DNA of 14,454 bases from NIOZ-UU13 sp035528395. Lineage in GTDB: Bacteria > Planctomycetota > Phycisphaerae > Sedimentisphaerales > Anaerobacaceae. Made by a program: the position numbers and the translations under genes. The notes below the pieces were generated by a model, which was not told where the DNA came from, made no database searches, and saw nothing but the letters and a program-made list of their open reading frames with translations. The DNA lies in the NCBI GenBank assembly GCA_035528395.1, contig DATKYR010000234.1, forward strand, positions 1-14,454, read 5' to 3'. The number at the start of each line of letters is the position of its first letter. Position 1 is the stretch's first letter. Positions 7,994-14,454 of this stretch are shown here, in pieces.

Positions 7994-10672
7994 TTACCCT
8001 AATTCAGAGAGATAAACTTCGTTATTGTAATCAAAACAAGGAAGCATATTCTGGACCTCAAGCTCCTGAAACTCTTTTTGGTCCAGATGATGCATAAAGA
8101 GCCTTATATAGGCTCTGGGTTTTACTCCTTCAAACTGCTCTAATTCAATTCCATTCATGAAGATTTCCGGCTCACTTTTGGGGTAGGGGTCGGTATATAC
8201 TACTTTTTGGATACCTACCTGCTTTATCTTCTTGGCACACAAAGTACAAGGCTCGGCAGTAGTATAGATTGTGCTACCTCTGATTCCTGGTCCACCGATT
8301 CGAGATCCCTGAATAATCGCGTTTTCCTCAGCATGGAGGGCAAGACATTTATCCAGTTGGTGTTGACCGTTCTTAGATATTACATCCTTGAAACAGAAAC
8401 AATCTTGCTCTCGGAGTTTTTTTATTCGCTTTCCCACTTTTTTAAATAGGGGCTTATGTATCTTCTGAGTCTTATCGTAAACTTCTCTCAATCCACAGGA
8501 GATTTCACCACAGGCCACATCATTCCAGCCAGCCCCGACAACATATCCATCTTCACCTGCAATGACGGCCCCTACCTGTCTGCAAATACAGTTGGATTTA
8601 ACGGCCATGGCGTAGGCCATGTTCATATATACTTCGTCTTTGCGAGGCTTTGAAGAGCCGGGGCAAAGGACCAATGACACCAAACGCAGGAGTTTGCTAT
8701 GTAGATATTCCTCTATATCCGATCGGTCCTCTAGGTTATTGATTGCATAGTCTGACATCTGCACACAGTGTGTAACGTCTTGCTTGTATGTAGCCTCTTG
8801 GGCATTTCTATTCTGCTTCCCACTGTCCAGCTTATCTCTTTTGTCGAATTCTTTTTTAGCCTTCTTCTCATCTTTGCTGATAACTTTCGCAATCATGAGA
8901 TCCCTGAATCTTCGCTGGAACCGAGTTTCATTCTCAGCATAAATGCTCACCAAATAAAATAAGGGAAACCTCTGCTTGAAATATAGAGTCTCATTCGGAT
9001 TCCTTAGACAGTCAACCACAAAAAAGGCAGCCTCTCTAGCTTTGTATATCATATTGATTACCTTCTCCATGTCCTGTGCCAATTGAAAACAATACCTATT
9101 CGCTGAAGCACCTTTGTCTTTATCCCCGAATGGGTCTCCGCATTTCCTTATGTTGTTGCCGAACTTCTGGAGAATCTCAATGTCTTCACCTTTACTTGTT
9201 TTCATCAATTGCTTTTTCAGCGTTCTCACCTCACGATGTATGACCTTGAATGCCCTTATCAACTTTGTGGGAGGATTTGACTTGGAAATCTTCATGTAGA
9301 AATCATTAATTGTTTTTATTTGCAGCTTTTGTATCACGGTTTCGCTTATAAACTCATCCTTAATTTTCTCGATAGCACTCTTGGCAATTTTATCAAACTC
9401 CTTATGCTTTGAAGATCGCCCTTTGGAGATTTCCACAAGTGCTCTGAAGACGATCACGTCCGACATTGAGAGAGTACGAAACAAATGTGGTTTATTCTTG
9501 GGGTAGTATGGACTAAGAAATGGTAATATCTTTAAGGACTCACGTTCTTCAAGAGACCTGCCAAGGTACTTAAAGTTATTTTTGGACTTTCCAAGAAATT
9601 CGTCTAAAAGCTGACGCCCTTTTCCATGCTGACTTGCAAGACTTAACGTATCGTCATCTCCATCTTTAGCGCAGAGACCATATGGGTCCACCCAGTTGAA
9701 CGGATCGTTTCCACAATAGGTGTATAAATTCAGGCTGTCAAAGTATCCCATTGGATCGGCTTGCAGGAATCGGCCGATATCGAAGGCGTAGTACCTGGCC
9801 CGGTAGTAATACAGGGCGGTCTCATCGTCGGCTCGGCGGGCCGTGAACATGTACGGACTGCCGATGGCGCTTTGCGAGATTTCGGTTTCATTGGCATCAT
9901 AAATCGTCGGAGCGCCAAAGACATCGTACGAATATCGCTCCATTATTACATTATTTACATCTGAAAGAGCAACCACGCTGCCAAGGCCGTCGAAGTGATA
10001 ATAGTATACCGCGTTGCTGTCGGCAACGTCCACCATACATATCGGCTCATCGATTCCGGGCCCATAAATGAATTTCCGCAACAGATTATCGCTGCCGTCA
10101 TATTCGGCTACTACCTGGTCACCGTCATAGCAATACTTCGTGGTCACATCAGGCGAGCCGTAAACGGTCTTCGAGATGCGCCTGCCCGCATAGTCGTAAC
10201 TGTACGAGGCGACCGCCGTATCGTTCTGGTCGTTGACATCTGTCAATCGGTTCTCGCAATCATAATAGAACTTGAACAACCCGTCATCTGTTAAGTTGCC
10301 ATTATTGTCATAACTGTAACTAGTGCCTCCCACAGATGTGTATTGATTCAGGTTGTTGCACAAGTAGGTCGCTGGCGAGCCGTCATCTACACCCGTACGG
10401 TTGCCCAGCGAATCGTAAGAATAGCTCGTGGTGTTGCTATCGTTGTAATCCACGAAGGTAAGCTGATACACGTTGTCGTAGGTGTAAGCGTGAGCATTGG
10501 CGTCGTCGATCTTCATGCTGAGACGATTACCGACATTGTCATAGTTGCTATACTCGAAGGTAATCGAGTTACTGTCGTCAATATTGTTGGTTAGTTTGGT
10601 TAGTCTGTTACCCAGATCGTACCCAAATCCACCGTGGCGGCTCGGAGACGATATTTTCCCGGCTGAAGGCAC
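7994..10672 (-). CDS. Rhs/YD-repeat protein (N-terminally truncated) with AvcD-like deaminase tip
   Basis: Residues 17-333 are the end of an Rhs core: YD repeats (FGYDLGNRLTKL, YSYDSLGNRTG, YSYDNNGNLTDDG, YSYDYAGRRISKTV), then the core hallmark RARYYAFDIGRFLQADP (291-307) and the closing DPYGL (329-333), after which Rhs toxins vary. The tip (334-892) is a helical region, then FGNNIRKCGDPFG (504-516), FFVVDCLRNPNE (550-561) and FYLVSIYAENETR (572-584), then a zinc deaminase: CRQVGAVI (697-704), GWNDV (715-719), HAE (780-782) and PCTLC (808-812). Near the end come VVYTDPYPKS (824-833) and FEGVKPRAYIRLF (847-859). This order matches anti-phage dCTP/dCMP deaminases of the AvcD type, but no Walker A is visible. 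The first codon is a GTG without a ribosome site, and a stop lies 36 bases further upstream, so most of the Rhs shell is missing. GC falls sharply at the DPYGL boundary. Expression is doubtful; the domain calls are strong. Confidence 0.85.
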   Translation of the reverse strand: MPSAGKISSPSRHGGFGYDLGNRLTKLTNNIDDSNSITFEYSNYDNVGNRLSMKIDDANAHAYTYDNVYQLTFVDYNDSNTTSYSYDSLGNRTGVDDGSPATYLCNNLNQYTSVGGTSYSYDNNGNLTDDGLFKFYYDCENRLTDVNDQNDTAVASYSYDYAGRRISKTVYGSPDVTTKYCYDGDQVVAEYDGSDNLLRKFIYGPGIDEPICMVDVADSNAVYYYHFDGLGSVVALSDVNNVIMERYSYDVFGAPTIYDANETEISQSAIGSPYMFTARRADDETALYYYRARYYAFDIGRFLQADPMGYFDSLNLYTYCGNDPFNWVDPYGLCAKDGDDDTLSLASQHGKGRQLLDEFLGKSKNNFKYLGRSLEERESLKILPFLSPYYPKNKPHLFRTLSMSDVIVFRALVEISKGRSSKHKEFDKIAKSAIEKIKDEFISETVIQKLQIKTINDFYMKISKSNPPTKLIRAFKVIHREVRTLKKQLMKTSKGEDIEILQKFGNNIRKCGDPFGDKDKGASANRYCFQLAQDMEKVINMIYKAREAAFFVVDCLRNPNETLYFKQRFPLFYLVSIYAENETRFQRRFRDLMIAKVISKDEKKAKKEFDKRDKLDSGKQNRNAQEATYKQDVTHCVQMSDYAINNLEDRSDIEEYLHSKLLRLVSLVLCPGSSKPRKDEVYMNMAYAMAVKSNCICRQVGAVIAGEDGYVVGAGWNDVACGEISCGLREVYDKTQKIHKPLFKKVGKRIKKLREQDCFCFKDVISKNGQHQLDKCLALHAEENAIIQGSRIGGPGIRGSTIYTTAEPCTLCAKKIKQVGIQKVVYTDPYPKSEPEIFMNGIELEQFEGVKPRAYIRLFMHHLDQKEFQELEVQNMLPCFDYNNEVYLSELG

Positions 10673-10701
10673 CCGGACAAGCGTGGAGATAAAATTCAGA
10701 A

Positions 10702-10926
10702 TCAGTCATCACGAATACGTGGCTCCCGATTCCTATCGAGTAGAAAGCGATAATCCTCCTCTCCAGGCCCATACAATTCCCAAAGCACTTTTACGTTTTT
10801 GTAAATACCTTTTGGATTGGCACCTAATGTGTAATAGATAGGTGATGAGCCTTCCACAAGAAAGGCGCGGGCGGTTATTTCTAAAGGTGATTTGCCGGTC
10901 TCATTCGAAGCTGCTCGACCTTGCTC
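10702..10926 (-). pseudogene. orphan C-terminal protein fragment (74 codons)
   Basis: Between two stops this frame encodes 74 residues of normal-looking protein, including NETGKSPLEITARAFLVEG, YYTLGANPKGIYKNVKVLWE and YGPGEEDYRFLLDRNREP, ending RIRDD. There is no start codon with a ribosome site and the upstream end runs into the 22-bp repeat at 10916-10937. It looks like the C-terminus of a longer protein cut off by the same rearrangement that truncated the kinase and the Rhs gene. The 'GKSPLEIT' piece faintly recalls an ankyrin repeat start, but I do not recognise the family. Confidence 0.45.
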
Positions 10927-10937
10927 TCAAAGTCTCT
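10916..10937 (+). repeat. 22-bp direct repeat, copy 1
   Basis: These 22 bases (core ACCTTGCTCTCAAAGTCTCT) are repeated exactly and in the same direction at 11069-11090, 153 bp away. The segment between them is 131 bp and contains the second copy of the 26-bp repeat. It could be an insertion with a duplicated target or a small tandem duplication. Confidence 0.9.
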
Positions 10938-10997
10938 CAATACGGCTTTTTTCGGCGTTCTTCTTCCTCTGCATCCTCGTTGCTGGGTTCGAAACTG

Positions 10998-11023
10998 TGA
11001 TTTTGAGCTGAAAAATGGGTCTG
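10998..11023 (+). repeat. 26-bp direct repeat, copy 2
   Basis: This is identical to 7865-7890. It is enclosed by a 9-bp inverted pair, GTTCGAAAC at 10988-10996 and GTTTCGAAC at 11057-11065, and then by the 22-bp direct repeats, giving a nested repeat structure between the kinase stump and the orphan fragment. Confidence 0.9.
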
Positions 11024-11041
11024 TATTTTGGGGTCGTGGGT

Positions 11042-11524
11042 TCATAGCGGGGGCGCGTTTCGAACATACGACCTTGCTCTCAAAGTCTCTGGACAATAGG
11101 GCTCCAGGATTTGCCGGAAATTGAGATTATGCTGCTTGACATATTCATCCAGTTGCATTCCTTCAATTAGATCCATCGCGTAGTAGTAAATGCCCTGATG
11201 GATGCCGCTGTCATGAATTTGGGCTATATTTGGATGCTTTAAGGCAGCAGCCAATTCCACTTCTCGCTCGAAGCGGGCAAGGGCCTTCTCCGAGCTTATT
11301 AGCCCGGCTATGGGCACCTTCAGGGCAACTTGCCGGTTAGTACTGACCTGTAAAGCACGCCAGATTTGACCCTGCCCTGCTTCACCTAATTTGCCGAGAA
11401 TTTCGTAACCCTCAATCTGCGGCTGGGCTTGAACCCACGAATCAGGTGAATGGTAAGAATAGCCATAGGGAATCGGGAGCCGGTAAAATTGCCATTGGAA
11501 TTTTGTTATTTTCTCCCTTCCGCA
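11042..11524 (-). pseudogene. Ser/Thr protein kinase (PknB-type) N-lobe, truncated
   Basis: The frame encodes IEGYEILGKLGEAGQGQIWRA (a glycine-rich loop, one G replaced), the ATP-anchoring lysine in VALKVP, the helix C glutamate in RFEREVELAAALKHPNIAQI, and the hinge YYYAMDLIEGMQLDEYV. This is the start of a Hanks-type bacterial kinase. It breaks off after FRQILE; the following residues (PYCPETLRARSYVRN) are unrelated, so the HRDLKPxN loop, DFG and activation segment are absent and it cannot phosphorylate. No ATG, GTG or TTG occurs in frame before the glycine loop. The frame overlaps the end of the upstream membrane protein gene by 19 bases, in the -1 frame. It is probably the last, broken member of the leftward operon. 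Confidence 0.85.
11069..11090 (+). repeat. 22-bp direct repeat, copy 2
   Basis: This copy lies exactly where the kinase reading frame ceases to look like a kinase (after FRQILE, about 11097), so it marks the breakpoint of that gene. Confidence 0.9.
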
Positions 11525-12867
11525 TCACGACTCCTTCTAATATGTTCCTTATAGCCTTGGGCAAAATGCCAGCCACATTTGCCTTCATTCGGGTTATATC
11601 CTGATGGAATCGACCAAGATTCTACTGGCTCCTTTTCCCCTTGCTTTATCGGAGGGGGCGAGCTCCAAAATCTCGGCATTTCCTCTCTGCTAATTTTCAA
11701 AAAGTTTTCTGCATCTATTAGATACTTTTCAGCCTCATTGAGGTAAGGCAACATTTTTTCGCCTGCATCTGAAAGAAGCTCTTTTTCTGCATATATTTCA
11801 GAGTCGATTTCGGAATTTTCACATCTGGGTAACTCTCTTACATTTTCCTTGTATATTTTGTGAGCCTTAGATAGAGTTTCATAGGCATTCCGTAAGACAA
11901 CTGCCACATCAGTATTTGGAAGTTCTTTGTTTTCGTCTATCTGAGATACATTACTCAAGAGTTCCCCTATTGTTGGAGGCTTTGTCCGGTGTACATCATA
12001 TTCATAAGCATCCCAGAGCAACCGATAAGCTTCCCTTAGAAAAGCCCATACAGCCCCTTCTGTTGTGAAGCATTTCCGAAACAACCTATGATCAAAATTA
12101 ACAGGTTGTGCCTGATAGAAAGAGTCTTTGATTTGGCTGTAATACTTATTCAAAATCAGTTTATAAAACTCCCCCGGTATATTTTCTCCGGAAGCCAAAA
12201 GCTCCTCTTTACTTTTAACAATCAAAACTTTTTCACTCGGAAGCCCTTCCAATCTGTCATAAACCAGATATTTTCTTTGTTTTGTGGCTTGAATATAGTC
12301 TTCTAAGAGGCGAAGTCTTATGAAATATACTTTCTTAGGAAAATGTTGCTTTATCCAGTCTTCGAGATTATCCAAGATAAGCTCATCCAATTCTTTCAGC
12401 CATCTATACCACCCATTACACCATTCGTCTTCACTAAGTTTCTCTAATATCTTATTCAACTCATATGTATTCAAATCAAAACGCTCTGCAACGCCTTTTG
12501 CTTTTAATGTCAAACCTAAAGCAAGGTTTTTCTCTTGGTCAAATTCATCAAGGGGAAGTTTTGACCAAAGGCTTTTCCCATGAAGATAGATTAAGACCTG
12601 AAAGCTGTTCTTTAGGACAGTCAATTGTTTCTTTTTATTGAAATAAAGGTAAAAACCCAGAGCTGTTAGACCAAATCCTACCAACAAAGAAGTATTGAAT
12701 CTTGGATTAATCTCATACTCATCTTCATCCAAGGCGGAATATGAGATAAAGAATAAAAGTTGATATACACCAAGCCCAAGTATTAACCATACGCCTAAGA
12801 ATATTAAGACTCTTAGCCAGTTCTTTTTTGACCATTGTAAAAATTCTTTCAAATCTCCTTTTGTCAT
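11506..12867 (-). CDS. two-helix membrane protein of unknown function (453 aa)
   Basis: I do not recognise the family. Two hydrophobic helices are visible at residues about 17-43 (WLRVLIFLGVWLILGLGVYQ) and 59-77 (TSLLVGFGLTALGFYLYF), separated by a short acidic loop (DEDEYEINPR). The flanking basic residues (KK before helix 1, KKK after helix 2) predict both ends in the cytoplasm, leaving ~370 cytoplasmic residues rich in Leu, Glu, Lys, Tyr and Trp, likely helical. The start at 12867 follows an AGGGG ribosome site and lies 2 bp after the upstream stop, so translation is probably coupled to the DUF6804-like gene. A kinase frame overlaps its 3' end. A role as a membrane platform or sensor working with the kinase is an inference from gene order only. 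Confidence 0.8.
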   Translation of the reverse strand: MTKGDLKEFLQWSKKNWLRVLIFLGVWLILGLGVYQLLFFISYSALDEDEYEINPRFNTSLLVGFGLTALGFYLYFNKKKQLTVLKNSFQVLIYLHGKSLWSKLPLDEFDQEKNLALGLTLKAKGVAERFDLNTYELNKILEKLSEDEWCNGWYRWLKELDELILDNLEDWIKQHFPKKVYFIRLRLLEDYIQATKQRKYLVYDRLEGLPSEKVLIVKSKEELLASGENIPGEFYKLILNKYYSQIKDSFYQAQPVNFDHRLFRKCFTTEGAVWAFLREAYRLLWDAYEYDVHRTKPPTIGELLSNVSQIDENKELPNTDVAVVLRNAYETLSKAHKIYKENVRELPRCENSEIDSEIYAEKELLSDAGEKMLPYLNEAEKYLIDAENFLKISREEMPRFWSSPPPIKQGEKEPVESWSIPSGYNPNEGKCGWHFAQGYKEHIRRSRDAEGRK

Positions 12868-12869
12868 AG

Positions 12870-13388
12870 CTATCCCCTACAATCCTTTCCTTCAAAACCA
12901 TCAGTACTTTTTTGTGTAGGTTTTCTGAGCATAGCGATAACATATAAGAATAATATTCCACAAAGTACATCAATCGGCTGCCATATCTCCCGTGAAAGGT
13001 GTATTGGAATCAATGGATTAAACAAGAGAGCGATAAAGCCAAACAGCCAAGTTACCCATAGTTTTTGCCAATTGTAAGCCGAAAAAGCTATGTACACACT
13101 GATACCGCAAACAACAATTCTTAGAAGTTGGTAGTAGCCGTAAGGCCATTGTCCCAAAGCTCCAAATAGCATCAAGGCTGCAACAGCAGCAGGTATTAAG
13201 TAAGGCCGTTTCTTCGTGAGTTGGCTGTTCGATATTCCTACGTTGCTGGAGACATCTGGGGTTGGTTCTTCCACGGGGTCACTCGGTGGCGTTGAATAAT
13301 GGGGGTATGGCGTTGAACAATGATGACGGGAACCAGTTCCTATTACTTTCCATTGTATAGACTTGCCACTGTTCTTTTCATCAAGCAT
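12870..13388 (-). CDS. DUF6804-like small membrane protein (172 aa)
   Basis: A ~60-residue hydrophilic N-terminus (Ser/Pro/His-rich) precedes four predicted helices at about 64-82, 85-105, 108-128 and 136-153. The segment PYGYYQLLRIVVCG, followed by FGFIALLFNPLIPIHLSREIWQPID, matches the pattern I associate with DUF6804, a family of short bacterial membrane proteins without known function; there the 'FNP..P..L.r..W..iD' signature is typical. A GGGAAG ribosome site lies about 9 bp before the ATG. It starts 20 bp after the 90-aa gene and ends 2 bp before the two-helix membrane protein gene, so all three form one transcription unit. The extended hydrophilic N-terminus is longer than I expect for the family. 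Confidence 0.78.
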   Translation of the reverse strand: MLDEKNSGKSIQWKVIGTGSRHHCSTPYPHYSTPPSDPVEEPTPDVSSNVGISNSQLTKKRPYLIPAAVAALMLFGALGQWPYGYYQLLRIVVCGISVYIAFSAYNWQKLWVTWLFGFIALLFNPLIPIHLSREIWQPIDVLCGILFLYVIAMLRKPTQKSTDGFEGKDCRG

Positions 13389-13408
13389 TATTATTGTCTT
13401 CCCACAAT

Positions 13409-13681
13409 TTACCCGATCCTGTGTCGTTCATATGAACTTATCAACTCACTCTTTGGAGCATCACATCTCCCGATGTTTTGCAGATGGAACGCTTCTCTCA
13501 CCCGTCTTCCAATCCGACTATTTAGTCCACGCTTTGAAGTCCCGCTATCTACCAGGTGTTGATATTCCATCCTAAGCTCCTCATCTCGCTCAATCATCAG
13601 AAAAACGCGGTCCGTAACATCTTCCGAAATGTTTTCAGCGAACGAGTTGATAACTTTATCAATATAGCTCTTAAGACTCAT
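13409..13681 (-). CDS. small hypothetical protein (90 aa)
   Basis: This is an intact short gene, first in the leftward operon. The product is soluble, charged and probably helical. Notable parts are YIDKVINSFAENISEDVTDR, the acidic helix LMIERDEELRMEYQHLV, and a basic C-terminus, LNSRIGRRVREAFHLQNIGR, ending KSELISSYERH. The pattern 'N..IG..V...F.L.N.gR...P.S.LI.SY..H' looks like a conserved small family seen beside accessory genes, but I cannot name it. A GAGG is 13-14 bases before the ATG, a poor spacing. The next gene begins 20 bp downstream. It could be a small DNA- or protein-binding partner of the membrane proteins; there is no catalytic signature. Confidence 0.65.
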   Translation of the reverse strand: MSLKSYIDKVINSFAENISEDVTDRVFLMIERDEELRMEYQHLVDSGTSKRGLNSRIGRRVREAFHLQNIGRCDAPKSELISSYERHRIG

Positions 13682-13868
13682 TTATATCTGCTCTACCTCG
13701 ATTTGTGGTTCGTAAAACAGACTCCCTACCACGGTCTATTTCGACCAAATTTTGATGGAGAATTAGAAGAAGTGCTACAGTTAGTTCTATGTTCTAATCC
13801 AGTTACGGACAAGCCCGAGACCATATAGACGCAGTTGGATCTCTGGTAAGCCTATTTGTTTTGTAGGA

Positions 13869-13895
13869 ATTGTCGGGGTCGACATGGCCGACAAT
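13869..13895. repeat. 8-bp inverted repeat (possible hairpin or operator)
   Basis: ATTGTCGG (13869-13876) and CCGACAAT (13888-13895) are perfect inverted copies around an 11-bp spacer that itself contains GTCGAC. No T run follows on either strand, so a terminator is unlikely. It lies ~190 bp upstream of the leftward operon and could be a regulator site. Confidence 0.5.
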
Positions 13896-14309
13896 GGATA
13901 AGTCTTGATTGCGGAAAGGATTAGGAGAATTAGCACCTCCTGTCAAACGACAACATCGACATTCATTAAGGCTTTTTTCGGAGGTGCGAGCGTTTAGATT
14001 TAGGCTGGGCATAAAGCTGGAGCGACCTCAACCTACTCTTGCAGATATAGAAATCCTCTTATGTCAAGGTAGACCTACCCCCCTAAGCCAGGGAGCAGGT
14101 CATTGATATGCTACTGCTTCTGCTGCTATTTTGTTCACTTTCAGTCAAGAACCTTTGCCATGCGCCTGCGTCTGGTCACCTGAGTCTCAACACAAAGTTG
14201 CCTCTCTACCAGTCGCATGGCGTCATCGGTCCCTGGCTACCCTTACTGCTACCTTTGACGTCATTGACCAGATCCTGTTTGACGTAACGCTCGCTAAAAT
14301 GGCACTTTT

Positions 14310-14325
14310 CAACGGCCGGCCGTTG
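14310..14325. repeat. 16-bp perfect palindrome
   Basis: CAACGGCCGGCCGTTG is self-complementary over all 16 bases, in otherwise gene-poor DNA. About 0.2 such palindromes would be expected by chance in this window. It may be a protein-binding or recombination site; nothing adjacent tells which. Confidence 0.5.
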
Positions 14326-14454
14326 TCGACTAACTTCTTATTGTTGAACAGCATTTATAGCAACTGGCCAAGAATGTAATCTATAGCACTCGCTTTGAGC
14401 CAAAGCATAGCCCTCATTTCTTGCAGGTGAAATTGGATGAAAACTGTACCGATA

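Larger units (their letters stand above)
13682..14454. other. gene-poor right end
   Basis: Several short open frames occur on both strands (for example 13803-14012 on the - strand and 14131-14379 on the + strand), but none has a ribosome site, recognisable domain or neighbour that supports it. The promoter of the leftward operon should lie near 13690-13800; I see no convincing -35/-10 pair. Two inverted repeats are listed separately. Confidence 0.5.

Noticed and set aside
8207..9299. Short + strand frames opposite the deaminase tip
   Set aside because: Antisense shadows of a clear conserved deaminase reading frame.
9995..10594. Long Val/Ile-rich frames on the + strand opposite the Rhs core
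   Set aside because: They are antisense shadows of the Tyr-Asp repeats; no start signals.
7994..10672. Calling this a complete AvcID toxin-antitoxin or intact Rhs effector
   Set aside because: The Rhs shell is missing its N-terminus, no ribosome site precedes the first codon, and no AvcI-like partner is visible.
10986..10996. GGGTTCGAAAC resembling a tRNA T-loop
   Set aside because: The flanking bases do not form a T-stem and no acceptor, D or anticodon arms can be built around it.
10881..11096. 71-aa frame on the - strand with a repeated DFESKV peptide
   Set aside because: It is produced by the two 22-bp repeats being 153 bp apart; there is no ribosome site and it spans the breakpoint segment.
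10722..11483. 13-bp inverted match GGCTCCCGATTCC near 10722 and near 11470
   Set aside because: About one such match is expected by chance in a window of this length.
13803..14379. Short frames on both strands at the right end
   Set aside because: No domain, ribosome site or supporting context; they overlap each other and look like chance openings.

Overview
The window reads as an accessory (defence- and toxin-rich) region of a bacterial chromosome or metagenomic contig. The organism cannot be fixed from sequence alone. A truncated Rhs/YD-repeat protein, a PknB-type kinase and a DUF6804-like membrane protein, all at moderate GC, would suit an anaerobic Planctomycetota lineage such as Phycisphaerae; this is a weak inference. 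No rRNA, tRNA, CRISPR array or complete insertion sequence was found.

Layout, left to right. (1) 1-5811, + strand: a two-gene operon with a 9-bp gap. It holds a SNF2/HepA-type helicase, open at the left window edge, and an intact 1103-aa Eco57I/PglX-like adenine-specific DNA methyltransferase. This helicase plus methylase pair is the core seen in class 1 DISARM, type 3 BREX and related restriction systems; other subunits, if any, lie outside the window. (2) 5812-7765, + strand: a gene graveyard. It contains a probable N-terminal reverse-transcriptase remnant, a good sigma70-like promoter and palindromic operator, an XRE repressor broken by one extra G, and a branched-chain-amino-acid-type ABC solute-binding protein broken by stops and frameshifts, closed by an intrinsic terminator. 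(3) 7766-11100, - strand: a 5'-truncated Rhs gene whose C-terminal tip is not a usual small toxin. It is a ~560-aa domain resembling the anti-phage AvcD-type dCTP/dCMP deaminases (degenerate P-loop part plus zinc deaminase). Upstream come a 74-codon orphan C-terminal fragment and a short repeat-rich segment. A 26-bp direct repeat brackets the Rhs module and a 22-bp direct repeat brackets 131 bp next to a decapitated kinase. (4) 11042-13681, - strand: a compact operon of a 90-aa unknown, a DUF6804-like four-helix membrane protein, a 453-aa two-helix membrane protein with a large cytoplasmic part, and a Ser/Thr kinase N-lobe cut before its catalytic loop. (5) 13682-14454: no convincing gene, but two clear inverted repeats.

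The most interesting object is the Rhs-deaminase fusion: an Rhs delivery core joined to what looks like a phage-defence nucleotide deaminase, either as a nucleotide-depleting toxin tip or as a recombination chimera. The second is the helicase/methylase pair with an RT remnant behind it. The broken genes and short repeats suggest that the region has been shuffled repeatedly.
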